Assembly: GCA_964440405.1 (NCBI GenBank)
Contig: CAYTSB010000044.1
Coordinates: 1 to 7,612, forward strand
Reading direction: 5' to 3'
From: DAOSVX01 sp964440405
GTDB lineage: Bacteria > Bacillota_I > Bacilli_A > RF39 > UBA660
DNA length: 7,612 nt
Position 1 is the stretch's first letter. Every line of letters starts with the position of its first letter. The position numbers and the translations under genes were made by a program. Below are positions 1 through 5,550 of this stretch, in pieces. The notes under the pieces are model-generated. The model did no database searches and was not told the DNA's origin. It was given only the letters and a program-made list of their open reading frames with translations.

Positions 1-4
1 TAAT

Positions 5-16
5 TAGTAATTACTA
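5..16. promoter_or_regulatory. 12-bp perfect palindrome abutting the -35 box (possible operator)
   Basis: TAGTAATTACTA reads identically on both strands and ends one base before the -35 hexamer at 17-22. Its position would suit a dimeric regulator. It could equally be the end of an upstream terminator cut by the window edge, or chance in AT-rich DNA. Seen directly; function is inference. Confidence 0.3.
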
Positions 17-45
17 TTGTCAAATCTATATTTAAATGATATAAT
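17..45 (+). promoter_or_regulatory. Sigma-A-type promoter of the T-box/dut/thrS operon
   Basis: The -35 box TTGTCA (17-22) and -10 box TATAAT (40-45) are separated by exactly 17 bp. Transcription would start near 51-52, just before the 5' strand of T-box Stem I at 56. The fit between promoter and RNA start supports both calls. Confidence 0.82.
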
Positions 46-50
46 ACATT

Positions 51-241
51 AGAAATCTTTGATGAAAGATAAGGTTTATATATTAAGTTTAAGAGAGTTA
101 GTGGCTGGTGAAAACTAATAATAAAATATATAAATTACCACTTTCTAGAGAAATTAATAATTTCCGGCTAATCCCGTTAAAGATCAAGAGTTAAAATTAG
201 GATGGTACCGTGCTTTAGCACTCCTTGGTAGCATCTTTTTT
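51..241 (+). promoter_or_regulatory. T-box riboswitch, threonine-specific (ACC specifier)
   Basis: This leader RNA senses uncharged tRNA-Thr and allows readthrough when charging is low. The base of Stem I pairs 56-61 with 146-151 and 64-68 with 141-145. Above it, the conserved AGAGAG (from about 91) and GGCTGGTG (about 103-110) lie in the distal arm. The specifier loop holds ACC (137-139), a threonine codon. The antiterminator is canonical: AGGA (199-202) pairs with TCCT (222-225), GTGC (210-213) pairs with GCAC (218-221), and the seven-base bulge is TGGTACC (203-209). TGGT in that bulge is complementary to an ACCA tRNA end, predicting discriminator base A on the cognate tRNA. Because thrS lies downstream, specifier and target agree. 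The first gene after the leader is dut, not thrS. Confidence 0.94.
201..241 (+). terminator. T-box intrinsic terminator (alternative to the antiterminator)
   Basis: GATGGTACC (201-209) pairs with GGTAGCATC (227-235) with a single G-G mismatch. The inner GTGC/GCAC helix is retained, and a run of six T follows (236-241). This structure uses the same bases as the antiterminator bulge and its 5' flank, so the two are mutually exclusive. Confidence 0.87.
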
Positions 242-259
242 ATTGAAAGGAAGTATTTA

Positions 260-742
260 ATGGCAAGATATTTTGAAAAGATAAGTTATGAACAATTTAA
301 AAAAGACATTTGTGATGATAAAAATCTTTATGATAGTTTTTCTCTTCCTAAAAGAAAAACTAAATTCAGTGCTGGTTATGATATATTTAGTCTTTTTGAT
401 TATACGATTAAACCAAAGGAATTTTTAACAATCCCTACTGGAATTAAAGTTAAATGTGAAAGTGATGAAGTGTTTTTAATAGTGAATCGCAGTTCTTTAG
501 GATTTAAATATAATATTAGATTAGTTAACCAAGTTGGAGTAATTGATGCTGATTACTATAATAATCCTGAAAATGAAGGACATTTTTTTATTAAAATCCA
601 AAATGAAGGGGATAAAGAAGTTAAGATAGCTAAGGGTTCATCTGTTGCCCAAGGAATATTTACAAAATTTTTAACAGTTTCTGCTGAAGAAGAAATAGAA
701 AGTACAAGGATGGGAGGTCTAGGTTCAACGAATGAAAAATGA
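260..742 (+). CDS. dut: dUTP diphosphatase (dUTPase), trimeric family
   Basis: Hydrolyses dUTP to dUMP and pyrophosphate, keeping uracil out of DNA and supplying dUMP for dTMP synthesis; cytosolic. The 160-residue protein shows the five family motifs in order: AGYD (38-41), RSSLG (77-81), GVIDADY (93-99, with the presumed catalytic Asp at 96), KGSSVAQ (125-131) and a C-terminal RMGGLGST (150-157). The last motif normally has Phe, which stacks on the uracil ring; here Leu154 takes its place, a point to check. The start is supported by AAAGGAAG at 246-253. It is the first gene behind the threonine T-box and overlaps the next ORF by 11 bp, so co-transcription with thrS is likely. It ends in TGA, which shows that TGA is a stop codon here. 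Confidence 0.93.
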   Translation: MARYFEKISYEQFKKDICDDKNLYDSFSLPKRKTKFSAGYDIFSLFDYTIKPKEFLTIPTGIKVKCESDEVFLIVNRSSLGFKYNIRLVNQVGVIDADYYNNPENEGHFFIKIQNEGDKEVKIAKGSSVAQGIFTKFLTVSAEEEIESTRMGGLGSTNEK

Positions 743-932
743 TGACCCTTATATCAAGGAATTAAAAGATCAAATAAAAGAAATTGATTGGCAGTTGACA
801 GGTTTATTAAAAGATGATAAAAACCAAACTAAATATGAACAACTAATGGCGAAAAAAGGATTGTTAAAGCAAAAGTTAATAGGTTTATATGTCAAAATAG
901 CCGAAGAAAAATTAAGAAAGAAGGAATTATAA
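732..932 (+). CDS. Small charged coiled-coil protein, unknown function
   Basis: A 66-residue protein that I do not recognise. It is rich in Lys, Glu, Leu and Gln and looks like two amphipathic helices with a break near residues 28-32 (KDDKN). It has no signal peptide or membrane segment. Its start lies inside the last codons of dut (11-bp overlap) and its TAA shares one base with the ATG of thrS, so translational coupling is likely and the frame is probably genuine. It sits where the missing TGS domain of ThrRS would be encoded and has a similar size, but shows no TGS-like sequence. A helical partner of ThrRS or a lineage-specific small protein are both possible. Existence is fairly well supported by the packing; function is unknown. 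Confidence 0.68.
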   Translation: MKNDDPYIKELKDQIKEIDWQLTGLLKDDKNQTKYEQLMAKKGLLKQKLIGLYVKIAEEKLRKKEL

Positions 933-2674
933 TGAAAAATATTAAAGAAGATGAAAAACTAAATGTTTTAAATCACAGTTGTGCTCATTTACTTGCTCAG
1001 GCGGTAAAGCACTTATACCCAAAAGCACTATTTTGGGTAGGACCAGTAATTGAAGAGGGTTTTTACTATGATATTGATTTAGGTGAAGAAGTTTTAAAAG
1101 ATGAAAATTTAGAAAAAATAGAACATGAAATGAAAAAAATCAGTAAAGATGGTAAAAGGATCTATCGTGAGGAATTAACTAAAGATGAAGCTTTAGAAAA
1201 GTTTAAAAACGATCCATATAAATTGGATTTAATCGGTAATATGGAAGATAATGCGGTAATCAGTTGTTATACTCAAGGAGATTTTACTGATTTATGTCGT
1301 GGGCCTCATATTGATACAGTTAAGGCATTAAAATATTTTAAATTATTAAAGGTAAGCGGTGCCTATTGGAAAGGCGATGCTAAAAATAAAATGCTTCAAA
1401 GAGTCTATGGTATTTGCTTTGAAAATGAAGAAGATTTAAAAGAGCATTTAGAATTTTTAGAAGAAGCTAAAAAACGAGATCATAAAAAAATCGGTAAAGA
1501 ACTTGGATTATTTATGATTAGTGAGTATGGACCTGGTTTTCCTTTCTGGTTGCCTAAAGGAATGATTTTAAGAAATGAACTGGAAAATTTTTGGTATGAA
1601 GAACATACTAAAGAAGGCTATCAGTTTATTAAAACTCCAATAATGTTAAGTAAAGAATTATGGGAGTATTCAGGACATTGGGATAATTACAAAGATAATA
1701 TGTATACATCTGAAATAGATGATAAAGTATTTGCCATAAAACCAATGAATTGTCCTGGAGGTATGCTTGTATATAAAAATGAATTACATTCTTATAAAGA
1801 GTTTCCTCTAAGAATAGGTGAACTTGGACTTGTTCATCGCCATGAAGCAAGTGGAGCTCTTAATGGACTTTTTAGAGCAAGAACATTTACTCAAGATGAT
1901 GCTCATATTTTTATGAAAGAGGATCAAATTAGAAGTGAAATAGTTAGACTTATGGCATTTATAGATCGTATTTACAGTGTCTTTAATTTAAGTTATAGAA
2001 TTGAATTATCAACCAGGCCTGAAAAAAAGTATATTGGCGATATAAAAGTATGGGATAAATCAGAAGCAATATTGGAAGATGCCTGTCGTGAAGCCGGAAG
2101 AGATTTTAAAATCAATCCCGGAGATGGTGCATTTTATGGACCTAAATTAGATTTTCATATCAAAGATTCATTAGGTCGCAGCTGGCAATGTGCAACAATT
2201 CAGCTTGATATGAATCTTCCGGAAAGATTTGATTTAACTTATGTTGATTCAGATGGATCTAAAAAAAGACCAATCATGCTCCACCGCGTAATATTTGGAG
2301 CAATAGAAAGATTTATCGCAGTTTTAATCGAGCATTTTGCCGGGGCATTTCCTTTATGGATTGCTCCAGTTCAAGTAAATGTTATTCCCGTTAATTTAGA
2401 ATCCCATCTAGAATATGCTAAAAAAATCGAAAGCATTTTAAAAGAAAATAATATTAGAGTAGAATTAAATACTAAAGAAGAAAAATTAGGCTATAAAATT
2501 AGAGAAAGTCAAATGCAGAAAATACCTTATACTTTAGTTTTAGGAGACAACGAAATAAAAAACAATTCTGTAAACTATCGTAAATATAACGACAACGAAA
2601 GTAAAGAAATTAAGTTTGATGAATTCATGAATATGTTGAAAGAAGAAATAAAAAATAAGGTAATTAATAAATAA
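932..2674 (+). CDS. thrS: Threonyl-tRNA synthetase lacking the TGS domain
   Basis: Class II synthetase that charges tRNA-Thr with threonine in the cytosol. At 580 residues it is about 60 shorter than E. coli ThrRS (642): it begins directly at the editing domain, and the N-terminal TGS domain is absent. Editing-site residues are intact: HSCAH (H15, H19) and CRGPH (C122, H126). The catalytic core has the three zinc ligands C274 (MNCPGG), H325 (DDAHIF) and H451 (MLHR), the motif 2 arginine R303 (VHRHEASG) and the motif 3 arginine R460 (GAIERF). The anticodon-binding domain starts near PLWIAPVQV (474-482). AAGGA at 921-925 precedes the ATG, and a one-base TAATG overlap with the upstream ORF suggests coupling. 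Expression should respond to uncharged tRNA-Thr through the leader at 51-241. TGS-less ThrRS is known from some Mollicutes, from memory. Aminoacylation and editing should both be intact. Confidence 0.98.
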   Translation: MKNIKEDEKLNVLNHSCAHLLAQAVKHLYPKALFWVGPVIEEGFYYDIDLGEEVLKDENLEKIEHEMKKISKDGKRIYREELTKDEALEKFKNDPYKLDLIGNMEDNAVISCYTQGDFTDLCRGPHIDTVKALKYFKLLKVSGAYWKGDAKNKMLQRVYGICFENEEDLKEHLEFLEEAKKRDHKKIGKELGLFMISEYGPGFPFWLPKGMILRNELENFWYEEHTKEGYQFIKTPIMLSKELWEYSGHWDNYKDNMYTSEIDDKVFAIKPMNCPGGMLVYKNELHSYKEFPLRIGELGLVHRHEASGALNGLFRARTFTQDDAHIFMKEDQIRSEIVRLMAFIDRIYSVFNLSYRIELSTRPEKKYIGDIKVWDKSEAILEDACREAGRDFKINPGDGAFYGPKLDFHIKDSLGRSWQCATIQLDMNLPERFDLTYVDSDGSKKRPIMLHRVIFGAIERFIAVLIEHFAGAFPLWIAPVQVNVIPVNLESHLEYAKKIESILKENNIRVELNTKEEKLGYKIRESQMQKIPYTLVLGDNEIKNNSVNYRKYNDNESKEIKFDEFMNMLKEEIKNKVINK

Positions 2675-2699
2675 CAAGATAACTCTTGTTATTTTTTTT
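2671..2699 (+). terminator. Intrinsic terminator after thrS
   Basis: A perfect 9-bp stem, ATAACAAGA (2671-2679) with TCTTGTTAT (2684-2692), a four-base loop TAAC and a run of eight T (2692-2699). The thrS stop codon lies inside the 5' arm. It closes the T-box operon and separates it from the accessory genes. Confidence 0.9.
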
Positions 2700-2716
2700 A
2701 ATTTAAGGTAATATAG

Positions 2717-3020
2717 AACTCATTTATAGGAGATTTTATAAAAAGTAATTATAACTTAAATTTTCTTGCAGCAATTTTAGTTAAAATGATTTTTTTAATT
2801 AATAATCCTGATCATAGTTTTCTAGCATTGATGGGATTAAAAAGAAATGGGAACGAGTAGGTTTTAGTAAATAAAGAATATCTATAATGGAGGCGGAAGA
2901 TCAAATTAAGGAATTTTAAGTTATTATAAGACTTTAAACGATACTCCTGTTGGAATGGTTAAGAAATTAAGTTTTCACTCCAACAATAAAAAAATTGTGA
3001 TAAAAAGAAAATTTGAATAA
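2717..3020 (+). pseudogene. Frameshifted remnant related to the C-terminus of the next gene
   Basis: The gap between thrS and the next gene is not empty. Frame +2 from 2717 to 2857 is open and ends in a stretch (2804-2854) with NPDHSF and GLKRNG. It matches NDPHHSF...GLKRNG at residues 367-384 of the 446-residue protein: 12 of 18 residues and 40 of 54 bases over 2801-2854 versus the copy near 4129-4182. Upstream similarity continues (NSF...SNY versus ASF...RSY). After a TAG at 2858, a +1-frame piece at 2887-2909 (AEDQIKE) resembles SEDRIKK. A third frame from 2910 (ILSYY...VKKL, stop 3018-3020) resembles ILGIYY...AKKL and ends where the parent protein would end. The whole is about 100 codons of the C-terminal region with at least two frame changes. 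No matching N-terminal part is seen. I infer a decayed tandem paralogue or the left-over of a replaced module. Confidence 0.72.
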
Positions 3021-3033
3021 AGGAAGTGCTTTG

Positions 3034-4374
3034 ATGAAAAAAACAAACGATGCTGTTGCCGTGTTGATTGAAAGAAGTTTTTATAAACAGCAAAAACCTA
3101 ATGCTGTTTTTATAAATTATCGAGATAGTGAATTTGAAAAGGTTAGAGAATACTTAAAGTTAAATAAAAATTCAAGTAATATTGTTGTTGATTTTGATGA
3201 AATAGTTCTAGATACGATTTCCTGCTTTTGCCGTTTTCATCGAAATATGTTGCCGGTTATTGAATTAGTTGCTTTAGTGAATGGATATTTAATTTACCAG
3301 ATTTTAAAAAATTCTTCATTAGCCATTAAACATGCTGACTTTATTGAGGATTATGAACAAGCTTTAAAAGCAGCTAAAAAATTAAATAGTCTTGAATATC
3401 TTGAAATTAAAATGGATACTGTCAATCTGTATTCTTTATATGAAGAAATTAAATCTACAATGAAAAATTCTTCAGTAGTTATTTTTATGGAGCAACTAGA
3501 TTATGATTATAGAGCAGTACAAACGTTACAAGGTTTAATTAATTGTTTATTAAATCAAACTGAAGTTCCTACTTATCTTTTTACTTCAAATTATTCATTT
3601 AATACCTATGGAGATCATGTAAATGGCGAGGCTTGTGAGTTTTATGAATATAGTTTTAAGCAAATAGCGGAGCCTGATGACATAGAAAAAATTGAGCGCT
3701 TTGCTATTAGAGAGGTTGACTCTCACCTGGCGGAAGATTATTTTTATCCTCAGGATCAATTAGATCAGATTTATCTAAGAAAAACTTATCCAATTAATCC
3801 GGATTTAAGTTACTTAAATCATTCTGAATTGTTAAGTGAATTGCCAGCAAGAGTTTTACCTGTTTCTGAAGAAATATTGGCAATTTATGGTGAAACAACT
3901 TTAAAAGACTTATATGAAATGCTACAGGCGGAAATTAGTAATGAAAAAGTAATATCAGTTCCAGCAAAAACAATTTTACTAGGGTTTAATATATTTAATA
4001 AACAACTTTCTAAGTTAGAAAGAAAACAACCATTAACTGGCAAACTGTTTATGAATCAAGCATCTTTTAATCAAGAGATGGTTAATAGAAGTTATGATCA
4101 ATTCGTTGAATATTTAGTTTCTTTATTGGGGAATGATCCTCATCATAGTTTTATTCCTTTAAGAGGACTAAAGAGAAATGGTACTATGAGCGATATTAGA
4201 AGTACCGAAAATTTAGAGAAATTATTATATTTATCTGAAGATAGAATAAAGAAAATTCTAGGTATTTATTATTTACCACAAAAAACTGTTGATGAAGCGC
4301 TATTAAAAACTGCTAAAAAATTAATTTATTCAAAAAATCAAATTAAAAGCATTGTCAAACACCCATATATTTAA
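3034..4374 (+). CDS. Unrecognised 446-residue protein, partner of AbiEii-like gene
   Basis: I do not recognise this protein. It looks soluble, with no signal peptide and no clear membrane helix. ATG 3034 is preferred over an in-frame TTG at 3013 because AGGAAG (3021-3026) lies seven bases before it. The N-terminal half has the rhythm of an ATPase-like alpha/beta fold: a strand AVFI (24-27), a strand IVVDFDEIV (50-58), a Walker-B-like strand VVIFMEQLD (148-156) and a strand PTYLFTSN (179-186). There is no GxxGxGK loop where a Walker A would be (NYRDSEF follows AVFI), so any nucleotide binding is doubtful. The C-terminal part, from about residue 343, is the region also found in the upstream remnant. 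It ends 67 bp before the nucleotidyltransferase gene and could be its antitoxin or regulator, but it is about twice the usual AbiEi size and I see no AbiEi-type winged helix. Role inferred from context only. Confidence 0.8.
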   Translation: MKKTNDAVAVLIERSFYKQQKPNAVFINYRDSEFEKVREYLKLNKNSSNIVVDFDEIVLDTISCFCRFHRNMLPVIELVALVNGYLIYQILKNSSLAIKHADFIEDYEQALKAAKKLNSLEYLEIKMDTVNLYSLYEEIKSTMKNSSVVIFMEQLDYDYRAVQTLQGLINCLLNQTEVPTYLFTSNYSFNTYGDHVNGEACEFYEYSFKQIAEPDDIEKIERFAIREVDSHLAEDYFYPQDQLDQIYLRKTYPINPDLSYLNHSELLSELPARVLPVSEEILAIYGETTLKDLYEMLQAEISNEKVISVPAKTILLGFNIFNKQLSKLERKQPLTGKLFMNQASFNQEMVNRSYDQFVEYLVSLLGNDPHHSFIPLRGLKRNGTMSDIRSTENLEKLLYLSEDRIKKILGIYYLPQKTVDEALLKTAKKLIYSKNQIKSIVKHPYI

Positions 4375-4376
4375 TG

Positions 4377-4419
4377 GCTAAATTGACTTTTAGCAACTTT
4401 TATGCTATCATAACTGCTA
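4377..4419 (+). promoter_or_regulatory. Candidate promoter and operator of the AbiEii-like gene
   Basis: A -35 box TTGACT (4383-4388) and a -10 box TATCAT (4406-4411) are spaced by 17 bp. GCTAAA (4377-4382) and TTTAGC (4389-4394) form an inverted repeat exactly bracketing the -35 box. TAGCA (4391-4395) faces TGCTA (4403-4407), and TGCTA recurs at 4415-4419, 12 bp on. Such repeats over the boxes would suit autoregulation, as known for AbiE systems. The hairpin has no T-run, so I do not call a terminator. Confidence 0.5.
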
Positions 4420-4441
4420 TTAAAAAAAGGGAGCTAGGAAA

Positions 4442-5332
4442 ATGTATTTTAAAAATGCTAACCAATTGAAACATTTTTTAAAAAAGGAAGCACTTAGATT
4501 AAATATAAATATTCCTCATATTTATAATATGTTTTTTGCTCGTATATTTTTAGAAAGACTCTGTAATGAAAATAGAGGTATGTTTCTGGTAAAAGGATCT
4601 TTTTCTCAATATGTCCATTTAGGAAAACTAGTTCGACCAATTACTGATATTGACTTAATTACTAGAGGTGAAGCTAGTAGTGTAATTAAATTTATGAATA
4701 ATGGCTTAACCGGAACTGATGATTTAAGTTTTAAAATTACTGATATTGCTGACCCCACTTCTAATAATGTTGTTAAGTTAAGAGGTAAAGCTTTATTTGA
4801 TAATATTGTTCATCCATTAAAAATAGATATTAAAGCTGGTAGTGAATCTATATATGAGACTAACTATAAACCGGTATTGCCAATATTTAATGGTGATCAA
4901 ATTTATTATATTAATACTCCATCTATGGAAGAACATTTTGCTGAAAAATTATGCATTATAGCAGAGAGAATAAGTCAAAATTCTTTATCGATGAGAATGA
5001 AAGACTTTTATGATGTTTATCAAATTCATAGTGTTGGTGGATCAAAATATGATTCTGAAAAGCTAGCTATTTACTTTGCTAGGATGTTAACAGAAAGAGG
5101 TCGTACAAATCTTGGTGAAGTTAATATTAACTCTTTAAATGGCGAATTTATTTCACAAAATAAAGATTCTTGGGATAAAACAAAACAAAGTAAAGAATTC
5201 TTAGATGAAGTTTCTTTTGAAGAAGCAGTTTATTATACTAAAGCAGTTTTAAGTGAACAACTCAATAAAAATAGCGGAGAGGGAATAAAATCATATTCTC
5301 TAAAGCCAACCTATTATCAAAAAAAGAATTAA
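4442..5332 (+). CDS. AbiEii/MenT-type nucleotidyltransferase (toxin-like)
   Basis: A 296-residue protein of the AbiEii family (DNA polymerase beta-like nucleotidyltransferases that act as type IV toxin-antitoxin toxins in abortive infection; MenT relatives add nucleotides to tRNA 3' ends). The active-site signature is visible: LVKGS (49-53, G52 S53), then RPITDIDLIT with D69 and D71, and a third acidic strand LKIDIKAG with D129. The C-terminal family block is also present: EEHFAEKL (K169), followed by the R-x-K-D-x-x-D motif from R185 (R185, K187, D188, D191). All expected catalytic residues are there, so it is probably active. AAGGGAG (4427-4433) sits eight bases before the ATG. The family is well supported; the substrate is unknown. 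The preceding 446-residue protein is the natural candidate for its antitoxin. A housekeeping or orphan nucleotidyltransferase role cannot be excluded. Confidence 0.88.
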   Translation: MYFKNANQLKHFLKKEALRLNINIPHIYNMFFARIFLERLCNENRGMFLVKGSFSQYVHLGKLVRPITDIDLITRGEASSVIKFMNNGLTGTDDLSFKITDIADPTSNNVVKLRGKALFDNIVHPLKIDIKAGSESIYETNYKPVLPIFNGDQIYYINTPSMEEHFAEKLCIIAERISQNSLSMRMKDFYDVYQIHSVGGSKYDSEKLAIYFARMLTERGRTNLGEVNINSLNGEFISQNKDSWDKTKQSKEFLDEVSFEEAVYYTKAVLSEQLNKNSGEGIKSYSLKPTYYQKKN

Positions 5333-5380
5333 TATTTAATGCTTTAAATAGATTTGTCTGGCAATTCCGAATAAAAATGA

Positions 5381-5409
5381 TTGACAAATCATATTATATT
5401 ATATATAAT
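5381..5409 (+). promoter_or_regulatory. Sigma-A promoter of the infC-rpmI-rplT operon
   Basis: A consensus -35 box TTGACA (5381-5386) and a consensus -10 box TATAAT (5404-5409) with a 17-bp spacer; predicted start near 5416. It is the strongest promoter match in the window, as expected for a ribosomal protein operon. The inverted repeat ATGATT/AATCAT (5377-5382, 5387-5392) overlaps the -35 box and may be chance. Confidence 0.92.
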
Positions 5410-5436
5410 CATAATGTTATTAAAAAGAGGAAAGCG

Positions 5437-5463
5437 ATGTATCCACATCCACCTGATTGCTAA
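5437..5463 (+). CDS. Possible 8-residue leader peptide (MYPHPPDC)
   Basis: ATG 5437 follows GAGG (5427-5430) at a good distance of six bases, and the frame ends in TAA after eight codons. The start codon lies inside the antiterminator strand (5436-5445), so a ribosome sitting here would favour the terminator. The codon content includes consecutive prolines. The AGG-rich site may be coincidence; no such peptide is known to me in L20 leaders. Confidence 0.25.
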   Translation: MYPHPPDC

Positions 5464-5500
5464 TGGTAATGGGTAAATGCCAAAACAAATATTGGTTTTT

Positions 5501-5528
5501 AAGTTGGATACATCTGTATCCAATTTTT
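5501..5528 (+). terminator. Attenuator terminator of the infC leader
   Basis: TTGGATAC (5504-5511) pairs with GTATCCAA (5516-5523) around the loop ATCT. Weaker pairs at 5501-5503/5524-5526 extend the stem into the T-run 5524-5528. It lies upstream of the infC ribosome binding site, so it acts as a conditional terminator. Confidence 0.85.
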
Positions 5529-5536
5529 AGTTGTAT

Positions 5537-5543
5537 GGAGGTG
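5537..5543 (+). promoter_or_regulatory. infC ribosome binding site that favours an AUA start
   Basis: GGAGGTG is the strongest Shine-Dalgarno match near infC. It is nine bases from ATA 5551 but only three bases from the in-frame GTG 5545, which is too close. It therefore argues for the ATA codon. Confidence 0.65.
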
Positions 5544-5550
5544 CGTGAGC

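Larger units (their letters stand above)
5416..5528 (+). promoter_or_regulatory. infC leader attenuator, L20-leader-like
   Basis: The transcribed leader contains two mutually exclusive structures. GATGTATCCA (5436-5445) can pair perfectly over 10 bp with TGGATACATC (5505-5514). Those same bases form the 5' arm of the terminator at 5501-5528. In Bacillota, ribosomal protein L20 represses infC-rpmI-rplT by binding such a leader and favouring termination (established for B. subtilis). L20 is encoded third in this operon, so the same feedback is expected. I recognise this from position and switch logic; the L20 contact site itself I cannot prove by eye. A short ORF overlaps the antiterminator strand. 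Confidence 0.78.

Noticed and set aside
732..932. The 66-residue ORF as a split-off TGS domain of ThrRS
   Set aside because: It fits in size and position, but the sequence is a charged helical pattern with none of the beta-grasp TGS features such as a DG turn in the first strands.
1629..1850. Minus-strand open frame of 73 codons inside thrS
   Set aside because: It lies entirely within a strongly conserved part of thrS, has no ribosome binding site context and resembles no protein family; a shadow of the coding strand.
2860..2888. TATAAT at 2883-2888 as a promoter for the 446-residue protein gene
   Set aside because: The -10 match is perfect, but no acceptable -35 box exists at 16-18 bp, and the sequence is AT-rich coding remnant. 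The gene's promoter remains unassigned.
3013..3033. TTG at 3013 as the start of the 446-residue protein
   Set aside because: This would place the AGGAAG ribosome binding site inside the gene. ATG 3034 lies seven bases after it, and the 3013-3033 stretch overlaps the end of the remnant.
4375..4400. GCTAAA/TTTAGC hairpin as a terminator between the two accessory genes
   Set aside because: The stem is only six pairs with no T-run, and its loop is exactly a -35 box; better read as promoter or operator architecture.
5333..5352. AT-only hairpin after the nucleotidyltransferase gene as a terminator
   Set aside because: The stem TATTTAA/TTAAATA has no GC pairs and no following T-run, so it is not a convincing intrinsic terminator.
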